The position numbers and the translations under genes are program-made. Under the pieces are notes generated by a model. The model did no database searches and was not told the DNA's origin. It saw nothing but the letters and a program-made list of their open reading frames with translations. Positions 14,699-22,844 of a stretch of 32,190 nt of DNA are shown here, piece after piece (positions within the stretch are counted from its first letter, which is position 1; each line of letters begins with the position of its first letter). This DNA comes from an uncultured Alphaproteobacteria bacterium (GTDB lineage: Bacteria; Pseudomonadota; Alphaproteobacteria; UBA8366; JADFVY01), in NCBI GenBank assembly GCA_947259105.1, contig CAMYKU010000044.1:1-32190 (forward strand). The letters run 5' to 3'.

Positions 14699-15367
14699 AT
14701 GGGCGAGACCATCACACTGAAGGCATCGGACGGCCACGAACTGGCGGCGTACAGGGCGGATCCCACGGGCCCGGCGCGCGGCGGGCTTGTCGTCATCCAG
14801 GAGATCTTCGGCGTCAACTCGCACATCCGCGCCGTCGCCGACGGCTTCGCGGCGGATGGCTATGCCGCCATAGCCCCGGCGTTGTTCGACCGGGTCGAGC
14901 GCGGCGTCGAGCTTGGCTACGAAGAGGACGGCCGCACAAACGGCCGGGCCATCCGCGCGGACATCGCATGGGACGACGCCGTGAAGGACGTCGCGGCGGC
15001 GGTCGCGGCGCTGTCCGGCATGCAGGTCGGCGTCGTCGGTTATTGCTGGGGCGGCTCGCTGGCCTGGCTGGCGGCGACCCGGCTCGACGGCGTTGCCGCT
15101 TCGGTCGGCTACTACGGCGGCCAGATCAAGGATTTCAAGGACGAGACGCCGCGATGCCCGGTGATGCTGCATTTCGGCACCGAGGACGCCAGCATCCCGA
15201 TGGACGCGGTTGCCGCCGTCCAGGCGGCGCAGCCGGACGTCCCGGTACATATCTACGAGGGCGCCGGGCACGGCTTCAACTGCGACCAGCGCGGCAGCCA
15301 TCACGCGCAGGCCGCCGCCACGGCGCGGGAGCGGACCCTTGCGTTCCTGCGGGAGAAGGTGGGTTAG
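14699..15367 (+). CDS. Dienelactone hydrolase family protein
   Basis: This 222-residue alpha/beta hydrolase carries the dienelactone hydrolase catalytic set: Cys116 in GYCWGGS, Asp163 in FGTEDASIP and His191 in GAGHGFNC, with Glu35 in QEIFGVN as the residue that activates the cysteine. In chloroaromatic degradation such enzymes open dienelactones, but many chromosomal copies stand alone and have unknown substrates. Nothing nearby suggests aromatic degradation, so only the family is called. The ATG at 14699 follows GGAGGACAGGGAGG. It starts 56 bases after ychF and ends at a repeat-rich intergenic region. Confidence 0.9.
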   Translation: MGETITLKASDGHELAAYRADPTGPARGGLVVIQEIFGVNSHIRAVADGFAADGYAAIAPALFDRVERGVELGYEEDGRTNGRAIRADIAWDDAVKDVAAAVAALSGMQVGVVGYCWGGSLAWLAATRLDGVAASVGYYGGQIKDFKDETPRCPVMLHFGTEDASIPMDAVAAVQAAQPDVPVHIYEGAGHGFNCDQRGSHHAQAAATARERTLAFLREKVG

Positions 15368-15407
15368 TCCAATACCCTGCCGCACGTTCGCAGCGCCGAG
15401 CGACCCC

Positions 15408-15445
15408 ATACTTCGAGACGCGGCTTAGCCGCTCCTCAGGATGGA
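15408..15445 (-). repeat. Dispersed dyad repeat, copy 3
   Basis: It has the same layout as copy 1: CTTCGAGACG, then a GCGGC-tta-GCCGC hairpin and CTCCTCAGGATGGAG. The hairpin bases differ from copy 1 but still pair. The gap 15368-15783 holds no gene; it carries this copy, a long inverted repeat and copy 4. Confidence 0.75.
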
Positions 15446-15486
15446 GACATTTGCACGAATGCCTTATCCCGGCTTCGCCGGCCGCC

Positions 15487-15626
15487 CACCCCCTCCCAAC
15501 CCTCCCCCGCCCCGGCGGGAGAGGGCTTAAATGGCGCCAATCGGACGACAAAAAGCCCATCTCCCTCGCACGGTGACGGGACGTCGGTCCCGGCGCTCTA
15601 TGGGGGGAGGGGTTGGGGAGGGGGTG
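15487..15626. repeat. Long imperfect inverted repeat, MITE-like
   Basis: The arm at 15487-15508 (CACCCCCTCCCAACCCTC and following C run) is complementary, with two single-base insertions, to 15603-15626. About 94 bases lie between. Such C-rich/G-rich arms are common in intergenic regions of high-GC alphaproteobacteria. No coding capacity is seen inside. Confidence 0.65.
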
Positions 15627-15687
15627 ACGCGCGCGTTTCGTTTCATGCAAAGGCCTCCAGCAAGAGGATCCTTAGATCTTTGAGTTT

Positions 15688-15733
15688 CCTCACCCTGAGG
15701 AGGCTGCGTCAGCAGCCGTCTCGAAGGGCGAGG
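15688..15733 (+). repeat. Dispersed dyad repeat, copy 4
   Basis: CCTCACCCTGAGGA at the left and CGAAGGGCGAGG at the right flank an inner GGCTGC-gtca-GCAGCC hairpin. Compared with copy 2 (GGTTGC/GCAACC), the inner stem has changed on both sides and still pairs. Confidence 0.8.
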
Positions 15734-15783
15734 TTGCGCCGCCGCAGCGAGGCCGAAACGTCACGAGACCATACGATCGCGTT

Positions 15784-16665
15784 TCATGATTCCTCGGCGA
15801 ACGCGATAACCGCGCCGCAGGCGTCTTCCGGGGGCACAGCGATGCCATTGTCGGTGCGCCAGCAGGCGACCCCCGCTTCGGCGAGGCACGCCGCCGCGGC
15901 AACCAGGTCGGTCACGGCAACGGTCATGGCGGCGATCGTCCCGGATTTCGGCGCAGGCATTTCGATTCCATCGAATGCGCCCGCCAGCGCGTGCCGGGTC
16001 ATGAAGTCCAGCCGTGCGGTCCCGGTCTCGACCGTCAGCCGGCCGCCCGCCGGGGCAACCGCGCCGGCGCCGAATACCCGCCTCCAGCCTTCGGCCAGCG
16101 CCGCCGGCTCGTCGGCCACGATGGCGTAGGACGCGATTCCGGTCGCGCCGTTGCGGTGCCGACACCATTCCGGCCGCCGCAGCAGGCCTGGGGTCAGATG
16201 CTGGACCACGAAGCCGGCCAGCCCCGGCATCGCCGCCGCCTGCGGGTGCACCAGGCGGAATTTCGGAAGAACGGTGCCCTCCGGCGCCTCCAGTTCGCGG
16301 GCGAGCTCCGCGACCGGCTCCGGAGCGAGCCCGTGCCGGGCGAAGAATTCGTGGGTCGCCCCGGCATCGCCGCTGGCCAGCGCCAGCTTGAGGATGCCCT
16401 CGCCCCGTTCGGCCAGAATTCCGTCGAGGCCGGCACTGTAGGCGCCGGGCTCGACGATGCCGAGCAACTCGATGTAGTCGTCCGGGAACATGATGCAGTA
16501 GTTCGCGGTGGCCCAGCCGATATGGCGGCCGCGCGGCGTGAGGGTGAAACCGAGGCTCCGGTAACGGGCCCGCGCGGCCTCCAGATCGCGGACGCCGACG
16601 ATGCTGTGGTCGACGCCCGATATGGCCGCTTTCAGGCGAGCGGCGGGCCCCGCCGGGTCAGCCAC
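15784..16665 (-). CDS. VOC (glyoxalase-like) family protein
   Basis: This 293-residue protein shows a glyoxalase-like fold. GVDHSIVGVRDLEAARARY at about 17-35 is the typical first strand-helix, and MFPDDYIELLGI at about 69-80 holds a Glu that could be a metal ligand. A second, weaker module follows at about 170-290, as in the Glyoxalase-like (PF13468-type) two-module proteins. The reaction is unknown. The ATG at 16665 overlaps the end of mtnP by 8 bases, so the two are probably co-translated. Lactoylglutathione lyase proper is unlikely because of length and module order. Confidence 0.8.
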   Translation of the reverse strand: MADPAGPAARLKAAISGVDHSIVGVRDLEAARARYRSLGFTLTPRGRHIGWATANYCIMFPDDYIELLGIVEPGAYSAGLDGILAERGEGILKLALASGDAGATHEFFARHGLAPEPVAELARELEAPEGTVLPKFRLVHPQAAAMPGLAGFVVQHLTPGLLRRPEWCRHRNGATGIASYAIVADEPAALAEGWRRVFGAGAVAPAGGRLTVETGTARLDFMTRHALAGAFDGIEMPAPKSGTIAAMTVAVTDLVAAAACLAEAGVACWRTDNGIAVPPEDACGAVIAFAEES

Positions 16666-17545
16666 CCAGGACCCGTCCGGCGACCGCGTCCAGCTTCTTC
16701 AGCACCGCGGGGTCGCGCGCCTCCGGCGCGGTGATGAGCGCCGCGTCCAGCGCCCTGTGGCAGCCGGCGCTGCACTGGCCGGTGCGGCCCGCCAGCAGCG
16801 GCGTGATCTCGCGGACCAGCACGCGCGCCCGCTCGGCATTGTCGAGCAGCACCTTGATGACCGCGTCCACGGTCACGTCGTCGTGCCCGGGGTGCCAGCA
16901 GTCATAGTCGGTGACCATGGCGATCGTCGCGTAGCAGATCTCGGCTTCGCGGGCGAGCTTGGCCTCCGGCATGTTGGTCATGCCGATCACATCGCAGCCC
17001 CAGCCGCGGTACAGCTCGGATTCGGCGCGGCTCGAGAACTGCGGGCCCTCCATGACGAGGTAGGTGCCGCCATGCACCGCTTGGATGCCGGCCCGGCGCG
17101 CCGCCGCCTCGATATGGCCGCCGAGCCGGCGGCAGACCGGGTCGGCCATCGATACGTGCCCGACCATGCCGGTCTCGAAGAACGATTTCACGCGCGCGAA
17201 GCTGCGGTCGATGAACTGGTCGACGATGACGAAGGTGCCGGGGTCGAGCTCTTCCTTCAGCGAACCGACGGCGGAAAGCGACAGGATTTCGGTAACGCCG
17301 GCCCGCTTCAGGGCGTCGATATTGGCCCTGAAGTTGATCTCGGTCGGCGGAATCCGGTGGCCGCGCCCGTGCCGCGGCAGGAAGACCATCTTCTGGCCCG
17401 CGAGTTGCGCGAACATGAGCTCGTCCGACGGCGCGCCGAAGGGGCTCTCGACCCTGCGCCACTCGACGGACTCCAGCCCGTCCATGTCGTAGATCCCGCT
17501 GCCGCCGATGATGCCGACGACCGGCGGCGTCCCCGCCTCGCCCAT
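16658..17545 (-). CDS. mtnP: S-methyl-5'-thioadenosine phosphorylase
   Basis: MtnP phosphorolyses methylthioadenosine, a by-product of polyamine synthesis, to adenine and methylthioribose 1-phosphate. The 295-residue protein has GIIGGSGIYDMDGL at the start, PRHGRGHRIPPTEINFRAN in the phosphate/ribose site, EGPQFSSRAES, and TNMPEAKLAREAEI followed by TDYDCWH, where the paired Asp residues mark adenine-type specificity. A GGGGGG ribosome-binding site precedes the ATG at 17545. It lies downstream of the bc1 operon in the same direction, behind a likely terminator, and overlaps the VOC gene. Confidence 0.94.
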   Translation of the reverse strand: MGEAGTPPVVGIIGGSGIYDMDGLESVEWRRVESPFGAPSDELMFAQLAGQKMVFLPRHGRGHRIPPTEINFRANIDALKRAGVTEILSLSAVGSLKEELDPGTFVIVDQFIDRSFARVKSFFETGMVGHVSMADPVCRRLGGHIEAAARRAGIQAVHGGTYLVMEGPQFSSRAESELYRGWGCDVIGMTNMPEAKLAREAEICYATIAMVTDYDCWHPGHDDVTVDAVIKVLLDNAERARVLVREITPLLAGRTGQCSAGCHRALDAALITAPEARDPAVLKKLDAVAGRVLGG

Positions 17546-17630
17546 GAATCCCCCCTGGCTATAAATGGCATGCTGGCCGGAGTATCGGGCGAGACGCCGC
17601 CGGGATCAACCGGCAATGCCGCAATACGAA

Positions 17631-17655
17631 AGGGCCGCGGTGCGCCCGCGGCCCT
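17631..17655 (-). terminator. Terminator candidate after the petABC operon
   Basis: A perfect 10-base stem (AGGGCCGCGG/CCGCGGCCCT, loop of 5) lies 29 bases after the petC stop on the minus strand. The following TTCGTATT is only modestly T-rich, so termination may be partial and allow read-through into mtnP. Confidence 0.55.
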
Positions 17656-17683
17656 CTTCCAAATTCCTCGGGTTACGAGCGGG

Positions 17684-18454
17684 CTACTTCTTCACGTCGG
17701 ACCATACCCGCCGCTTCACGGCGACCATGATGACGAACAGGCCGGCCAGATAAGCAAGGACCCAGATGCCCAGGCTCTTGCGCTCCTCGAGTTCGGGCTC
17801 CGCCGTCCAGGCCAGGAACGCCGTGACGTCCACGGCCATCTGCTCCACCGTCGCCTCCGTGCCGTCGGCATACTCCACCCCGCCCTCATACAGCGGCGGC
17901 GGCATGGCGATCTGGTGGCCGGGGAAATACCTGTTGTAGCTCATTCCGTCCATCAGTTCGAACCCTTCGGGCGGCTCGTCCGCATAACCCATAAGTAGCC
18001 CGAACAGGTGGTTGGCGCCGTTCTTCCGCGCCTTGGTCATCAGCGAAAGGTCGGGCGGGTAAGCGCCGTTGTTGGAGGCGCGGGCCGCCTGCTCGTTCGG
18101 AAACGGCGGCACGAAACGGTCCGACGGAATGGCCGGGCGGGTGAACATCTCGCCCTGGTCGTTGGGGCCGTCGTGTATCTCGTAATTCAAGGCGTAGGCC
18201 TTGATCTCCTCCTCGCCATAACCGAGCGCTTCGAGATTGCGGTAGGCCACCAGGCGCAGGCTGTGACACGACGCGCAGATTTCGGTGTAGACCTGCAGGC
18301 CGCGCTGCAGCTCCGCCCGGTCGAAACTCCCGATCGGTCCCTGCCAGGACCAGTTCCGGTCCGGAAGCTCGATCTTCTCGCCCGCGGCCTGGACGCCGGT
18401 CACACCGGCAAGGACCGCCGCCGCGGCAATAACGAGGCTCCGCATCGTCCGCAT
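17684..18454 (-). CDS. petC: Cytochrome c1 of the bc1 complex
   Basis: Cytochrome c1 passes electrons from the Rieske protein to soluble cytochrome c. The 256-residue protein has a signal peptide (about 1-24, ending VQAA), the haem c attachment motif CASCH at 60-64, a likely axial Met in the GHQIAMPPPL segment and a C-terminal membrane anchor (about 227-245) followed by a basic tail. The start ATG at 18454 shares one base with the petB stop (TGATG), a classical coupling arrangement; a GTG three bases earlier is the alternative. Unlike some rhizobial and Bradyrhizobium operons, cytochrome b and c1 are separate genes here. Confidence 0.97.
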   Translation of the reverse strand: MRTMRSLVIAAAAVLAGVTGVQAAGEKIELPDRNWSWQGPIGSFDRAELQRGLQVYTEICASCHSLRLVAYRNLEALGYGEEEIKAYALNYEIHDGPNDQGEMFTRPAIPSDRFVPPFPNEQAARASNNGAYPPDLSLMTKARKNGANHLFGLLMGYADEPPEGFELMDGMSYNRYFPGHQIAMPPPLYEGGVEYADGTEATVEQMAVDVTAFLAWTAEPELEERKSLGIWVLAYLAGLFVIMVAVKRRVWSDVKK

Positions 18455-19674
18455 CACCTCTTCTCCTTGAGGACCGGCTCGCTGATACTGGCCGGCAGGG
18501 GTCTTGGCCGCTCGAACATGCTGACCAGCGGGACCAGGACCAGGAAATGCGCAAAGTACCAGATCGTGCCGATACGGCCGCCCCAGACGAACCAGCCCTC
18601 CGCCGGATTGGCGCCGATGTATCCAAGGAACAGGCAGTCCGCCAGGAAGATCCAGAACAGCCCGTTATGGATCGGCCGGTAGTTTGCGCTGCGGACCTTC
18701 GACCTGTCGAGCCAGGGCAGCACGAACAGCACCGCGATCGACGCAAACATCGCGATCACGCCCAGCAGCTTGTGCGGGACCGCCCGCAGGATCGCATAGA
18801 ACGGCAGGAAGTACCATTCCGGCACGATGTGCGCGGGCGTCTGCAGCGGGTTCGCCTTGATGTAATTGTCGGGCTCGCCGAAGAGGTTCGGCGCGAAGAA
18901 CACCACCGCCGCGAAGAACATCAGGAACGCGACCAGCCCCACCGAATCCTTGGCGGTGAAATAGGGGTGGAACGAAACCGTGTCGCGCGGCGCCTGGACA
19001 TCGATGCCCGTCGGATTGTTCGAGCCGGTGACATGCACCGCCACCACATGCAGCCCGACCACCGCGAAGAGCACGAACGGCAACAGGTAGTGCAGGGCGA
19101 AAAAGCGGTTCAGCGTCGGGTTGTCGACCGAGAAGCCGCCCCACAGCCAGGTCACGATGGCGTCGCCGACCCAGGGGATGGCCGAGAACAGATTGGTGAT
19201 GACGGTGGCGCCCCAGAAGCTCATCTGGCCCCAGGGCAGCACGTAGCCCATGAAGGAGGTCCCCATCATCAGCAGCACGATGACCACGCCCAGCATCCAC
19301 AGAAGCTCGCGCGGCGCCTTGTACGACCCGTAATACATGCCGCGGAAGAGGTGGATGAAGACGACGATGAAGAACATCGAGGCGCCGTTCATGTGGATAT
19401 ACTGCAACAGCCAGCCGTAATTCACGTCGCGCCGGATGCGGTCGACGCTTTCGAAGGCGAGGTCCACATGCGCCGTGTACTGCATGGCCAGCACGATGCC
19501 GGTGACGATCATCAGCACCAGCACGACGGAGGCGAGCGCGCCGAAGTTCCACCAGTAGTTCAGGTTCTTCGGCATCGGGAACTGGTTGTATTCGTGATCC
19601 AGATAGGTGAACACCGGCAGCCGGTCGTCGACCCAGCGGATCAGCGGATTCTTGAATTCGGTCCTGGTTGCCAT
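18454..19674 (-). CDS. petB: Cytochrome b of the bc1 complex
   Basis: This 406-residue integral membrane protein carries the two b haems and both quinone sites. Visible marks are the His-bearing [11 protein letters not shown] and [12 protein letters not shown] segments, ALHYLLPF and GLHVVAVHV for the other haem ligands, [16 protein letters not shown] lining the quinol site, and the PEWY motif of the Qo site in [14 protein letters not shown]. At least eight hydrophobic helices are seen, the normal full-length form. It starts 12 bases after petA and overlaps petC by one base. Confidence 0.98.
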   Translation of the reverse strand: MATRTEFKNPLIRWVDDRLPVFTYLDHEYNQFPMPKNLNYWWNFGALASVVLVLMIVTGIVLAMQYTAHVDLAFESVDRIRRDVNYGWLLQYIHMNGASMFFIVVFIHLFRGMYYGSYKAPRELLWMLGVVIVLLMMGTSFMGYVLPWGQMSFWGATVITNLFSAIPWVGDAIVTWLWGGFSVDNPTLNRFFALHYLLPFVLFAVVGLHVVAVHVTGSNNPTGIDVQAPRDTVSFHPYFTAKDSVGLVAFLMFFAAVVFFAPNLFGEPDNYIKANPLQTPAHIVPEWYFLPFYAILRAVPHKLLGVIAMFASIAVLFVLPWLDRSKVRSANYRPIHNGLFWIFLADCLFLGYIGANPAEGWFVWGGRIGTIWYFAHFLVLVPLVSMFERPRPLPASISEPVLKEKR

Positions 19675-19686
19675 GATCCCGCCCCG

Positions 19687-20238
19687 TCAGCCGATGCGCA
19701 CGATGCCGTCGGCAAGGAAAGTGTAATGCGGCACCGCCAGGTTCTCGGGCGCCGGGCCCTTGCGGATACGGCCTGACGTGTCGTAGTGCGAGCCGTGGCA
19801 GGGGCAGAACCAGCCGCCGAATTCGCCTTTCGGATCGCCGGTTTTCTGGCCCAGCGGAATGCAGCCGAGATGGGTGCACACACCGACCAGGATCAGCCAT
19901 TCGGGCCGTTCAACGCGATCCGCATCGGCTTGCCGATCGGGCAGCTCGGCGGCATCGTCCGCCCGCGCCTGTTGGATCTCCCCGGCCGTACGGTGGCGGA
20001 TGAAGACGGGCTTGCCGCGCCATTTCACCGTGATGCCCTGGCCCGCCACGATCGAGCCGATATCCACCTCGATCGAGGACAGCGCCAGCACATCCGCCGC
20101 CGGGTTCATGCTGTCGATGAGAGGCCATACGAACGCCCCGCCGAGACCCGCGCCGGCGGCCAGCGTCGCCAGGTACAGGAAATCCCGCCGGGATGACTCT
20201 TCGCCATCCGCGTCCGACGCCTGAACCTCATCCGCCAT
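19687..20238 (-). CDS. petA: Rieske iron-sulfur protein of the bc1 complex
   Basis: The 183-residue protein has a twin-arginine-type N-terminus ([15 protein letters not shown], about 15-29) that becomes the membrane anchor, a hinge region, and the 2Fe-2S domain. Cluster ligands are Cys121 and His123 (CTHLGC) and Cys145 and His148 (CPCHGS); Cys126 and Cys147 form the expected disulfide. A slightly long, charged insert (about 85-112) lies before the cluster domain, as in many alphaproteobacteria. It is the first gene of the petABC operon and diverges from trmL. The ATG at 20238 follows GAGGA. Confidence 0.97.
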   Translation of the reverse strand: MADEVQASDADGEESSRRDFLYLATLAAGAGLGGAFVWPLIDSMNPAADVLALSSIEVDIGSIVAGQGITVKWRGKPVFIRHRTAGEIQQARADDAAELPDRQADADRVERPEWLILVGVCTHLGCIPLGQKTGDPKGEFGGWFCPCHGSHYDTSGRIRKGPAPENLAVPHYTFLADGIVRIG

Positions 20239-20343
20239 GCTTCGATCCTCGCCGTTGGCACGTCGCCCGCAGAACACGGGCGGCACCGGAATTGCCCCCT
20301 TGCGGCAGCCGACAAGAGCACTGTGCCACCGCGCCGCGGACCG

Positions 20344-20349
20344 TATAAT
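20344..20349 (+). promoter_or_regulatory. Perfect -10 box in the petA/trmL divergent region
   Basis: TATAAT lies 66 bases before the trmL ATG, but no good -35 box is seen at 16-18 bases. On the other strand the same spot reads TTATAC with TTTGCT 17 bases upstream, so it may also serve petABC. The 177-base gap holds nothing else recognisable. Confidence 0.4.
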
Positions 20350-20415
20350 GCAAATCCCGGCGGAAAGCAAAGCCTCCGGCAGCCGTTTTTTCTGAAAAGT
20401 GGATTTGCTGCGACC

Positions 20416-20877
20416 ATGCGTCTCGCCCTCTATCAGCCCGACATTCCGCAGAACACCGGCGCGATCCTTCGGCTGGCCGCCTGTATGGGCATCGGCGCCG
20501 ACATTATCGAGCCATGCGGTTTCGTGTGGTCGGACCGCCATCTGCGGCGCGCCGGCATGGATTACCTGGACCGGGTCGCGCTGACGCGGCACGCGTCGTG
20601 GCGCGCCTTCGTGCAGGGCCGGGCCGCCTCCGGGCGTCTCGTGCTGTTGACGACGCGGGCCTCCATCGCGCATACAGCGTTCGCCTTTCGCGCGGACGAC
20701 ACGTTGCTGCTGGGCCGCGAGAGCGCCGGCGTCCCCGATGACGTACACGCGGCGGCGGATGCCCGCATACGGGTGCCGCTTGCCGCCGGGGCGCGATCGC
20801 TCAACGTGGCGATGGCGGCGGCGATGGCGCTCGGAGAAGCGCTACGGCAATGCGGCGGTTATCCGCCGGTGGATTAG
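20416..20877 (+). CDS. trmL: tRNA (cytidine/uridine-34-2'-O)-methyltransferase
   Basis: TrmL methylates the ribose of wobble position 34 in certain leucine tRNAs. The 153-residue protein is a minimal SPOUT enzyme. [18 protein letters not shown] at the start, the [12 protein letters not shown] segment and [18 protein letters not shown] toward the end are the three conserved motifs that build the trefoil-knot SAM site. The ATG at 20416 is chosen because it starts the conserved fold directly; the frame is open further upstream. hemF follows after 20 bases. Confidence 0.94.
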   Translation: MRLALYQPDIPQNTGAILRLAACMGIGADIIEPCGFVWSDRHLRRAGMDYLDRVALTRHASWRAFVQGRAASGRLVLLTTRASIAHTAFAFRADDTLLLGRESAGVPDDVHAAADARIRVPLAAGARSLNVAMAAAMALGEALRQCGGYPPVD

Positions 20878-20897
20878 AAAGAGAGCCGGGACGGGAC

Positions 20898-21758
20898 ATG
20901 GACAAAGCGGAACAGAGGAAAAACCAGGCCCGGGCCTGGTTCGAGGCGCTGCGGGACGATATCTGCGCCGCCTTCGAGGGGCTCGAGGACGAACTCGCGG
21001 GCCCGCTGTCGGACCGCCCCGCCGGACGGTTCGAGCGCGAGGCGTGGGAGCGGCCGGATCCTTCGGGCAGCGGCGGCGGCGGCGTCATGTCGGTGATGCG
21101 CGGCCGGGTCTTCGAGAAGGTCGGGGTCAACGTCTCGACGGTGCACGGCACCTTTTCCGAGGAGTTCCGCAAGCAGATCCCCGGCACCGGTGCGGCGGGC
21201 CGCTTCTGGGCCAGCGGCATCTCGCTGGTCGCGCACATGCAGTCGCCTCTGGTGCCGGCGGTGCACATGAACACCCGCCATATCGTGACCGAAAAGAGCT
21301 GGTTCGGCGGCGGCGCCGACCTGACGCCAACCTATCCCGACGACGACGACACCGCGGCCTTCCATGCCGCCCTGAAGGCCGCGTGCGACGCGCACGATCC
21401 CGGCTATCACGAACGCTTCCGGAAATGGTGCGACGAGTATTTCTTCCTCGCGCACCGCGACGAGCCGCGCGGCGTCGGCGGCATCTTCTTCGACAATCTG
21501 GACACCGGCGACTGGGACGCCGATCTGGCCTTCACCCGGGATGTCGGCCGGGCGTTTCTGGAGGCCTACCCGAAAATCGTGCGGCGCCACATGAACGACC
21601 GCTGGACCGACGCGCAGAAGCAGCACCAGCTGGTGCGCCGGGGCCGCTACGTCGAATTCAACCTGCTCTATGACCGGGGCACGAAATTCGGCCTGATGAC
21701 AGGCGGCAACGTCGATGCGATCCTGATGTCCATGCCGCCGGAAGTTCGTTGGCCTTAG
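20898..21758 (+). CDS. hemF: Oxygen-dependent coproporphyrinogen III oxidase
   Basis: HemF decarboxylates coproporphyrinogen III to protoporphyrinogen IX with molecular oxygen, a late step of haem synthesis, which supports an aerobic life style. The 286-residue protein carries the hallmark segments [30 protein letters not shown], the [16 protein letters not shown] region and [20 protein letters not shown]. The C-terminus ends soon after the conserved LMSMPP. No defect is seen. It is placed 20 bases after trmL and probably shares its transcript. Confidence 0.97.
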   Translation: MDKAEQRKNQARAWFEALRDDICAAFEGLEDELAGPLSDRPAGRFEREAWERPDPSGSGGGGVMSVMRGRVFEKVGVNVSTVHGTFSEEFRKQIPGTGAAGRFWASGISLVAHMQSPLVPAVHMNTRHIVTEKSWFGGGADLTPTYPDDDDTAAFHAALKAACDAHDPGYHERFRKWCDEYFFLAHRDEPRGVGGIFFDNLDTGDWDADLAFTRDVGRAFLEAYPKIVRRHMNDRWTDAQKQHQLVRRGRYVEFNLLYDRGTKFGLMTGGNVDAILMSMPPEVRWP

Positions 21759-21777
21759 GGCGAAATTGACCTAGACT
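21749..21777 (+). promoter_or_regulatory. Promoter candidate for the two small exported-protein genes
   Basis: TTGGCC (21749-21754) and TAGACT (21772-21777) have a 17-base spacer; the -35 box overlaps the end of hemF. The leader to the ATG at 21809 would be about 25 bases. Confidence 0.45.
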
Positions 21778-21808
21778 CTGTGTGTAGCTTCGGAAGCCGG
21801 ATATCGAT

Positions 21809-22282
21809 ATGCGGATACTGTACTGTTTCGTAGCGATGGGACTGGCGCTGATCGCGGCCGGTCCGGCGGCGTTCGCCCAGCAAAGGCTGCCCGATGCATT
21901 CGACGGCAAGTTTCACGGCGTACTCTCCGACAGGAGCGGGAAAACCGGCGAGTTCACGGTCGTCATAAAAAAGATCGGCGGCGGATTCACGATGACATGG
22001 CCGCCACGGATCGCTGCGCGATTCGAGCCGGCGGGCCGCCCCGGCGTATTCAGGACCGCGGCAAAATCGCAGGTCCTGGAGGGCGACCCGGTCTACTGGG
22101 CGCGCATCGAAAACGAAAGCCTGATCGTCTATTCGGCGCAGATCGGCGATCGGGGCGGTTATCGTATCCACAGTTTCATATACACGCCGTCCGGAGACGC
22201 CCTGGACCTCGTTATCCGGTATGTCATGACCGGCGCCGAGCCTCAGATCTCAGGCGGAAAGCTGAAGCGGTATGGCGGCTGA
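21809..22282 (+). CDS. Exported protein of unknown function (first of a pair)
   Basis: I do not recognise this 157-residue protein. It starts with a clear signal peptide (about 1-23, hydrophobic core followed by AAFA-QQ), so the mature protein is about 134 residues and likely periplasmic. The mature part is predicted mostly beta strand: FDGKFHGVLSDRSGKTG, a FTVVIKKIGGGFTMTW hairpin and a GGYRIHSFIYT strand, resembling a small lipocalin-like or similar beta-barrel. No cysteine lipobox is present. It overlaps the next gene by 11 bases, and both encode secreted proteins of similar layout, which suggests a duplicated or cooperating pair. Confidence 0.8.
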   Translation: MRILYCFVAMGLALIAAGPAAFAQQRLPDAFDGKFHGVLSDRSGKTGEFTVVIKKIGGGFTMTWPPRIAARFEPAGRPGVFRTAAKSQVLEGDPVYWARIENESLIVYSAQIGDRGGYRIHSFIYTPSGDALDLVIRYVMTGAEPQISGGKLKRYGG

Positions 22283-22844
22283 GCGGCAGCATATCCGGGC
22301 GCTGTACGGCGCATTCGCCGCCATCCTGCTGCTCACGGCACAGGCCGGCGCCGCCGAGCGGGACGCCACGATCGAGGATTTCTTCGGCACCTATGTCGGC
22401 AACGCGCGTATCGAGGCCAACAGCCAGTTCCGCGACATCATCGTGGCCATCGAACCGGCCCACAAGGGGTTCTCGATCTATACCTCGACGGTCATCCGCA
22501 AGGGGCCGGTGCGCGCCGTACCCGATGTCAAATGGCGCGCGGAAACGCAGAGATTCGTGCAGTCGGACATGCCGCATCTGTACGAACCGATGCTGCGCGA
22601 AAGCATGTTCATGCAGCGCCGCACCCCGAATCTCCTCAGTGGCGATACCGTCGCCTGGGCCAGCATCCGGGGCCGCACGCTGGGCGTCTATGCGATGCAC
22701 GTGCTGGAGGACGGCCATTACGAACTGCGTGTCTACGAGCGCACGCTGACCGAACTCGGGATGGATCTCAGCTTCATCCGCTACAGGGACGGCCTCGCGG
22801 TGCGCGAGCTGAGCGGTATTCTGGCCCGCACCAAAGACGACTGA
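22272..22844 (+). CDS. Exported protein of unknown function (second of a pair)
   Basis: This 190-residue protein is also unrecognised. A signal peptide (about 1-28, ending AGAAE) precedes a mature part that opens IEDFFGTYVGNARIE, comparable in position and pattern to the FDGKFHGVLSD opening of its neighbour. It continues with beta-rich stretches such as GFSIYTSTVIRKG and GHYELRVYERTL. The ATG at 22272 lies inside the end of the first gene, so translation is likely coupled. It converges head-on with cca: the two stop codons abut as TGATCA, leaving no room for a terminator. Confidence 0.8.
   Translation: MAAERQHIRALYGAFAAILLLTAQAGAAERDATIEDFFGTYVGNARIEANSQFRDIIVAIEPAHKGFSIYTSTVIRKGPVRAVPDVKWRAETQRFVQSDMPHLYEPMLRESMFMQRRTPNLLSGDTVAWASIRGRTLGVYAMHVLEDGHYELRVYERTLTELGMDLSFIRYRDGLAVRELSGILARTKDD

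Noticed and set aside
15408..15733. Possible CRISPR or tRNA in the repeat-rich gap
   Set aside because: There are only two inverted copies with different interiors and no cloverleaf or regular spacing; REP-like repeats explain them better.
20898..21758. Possible C-terminal truncation of HemF
   Set aside because: The protein ends soon after LMSMPP, but all conserved segments are present and short C-termini are usual in alphaproteobacterial HemF.
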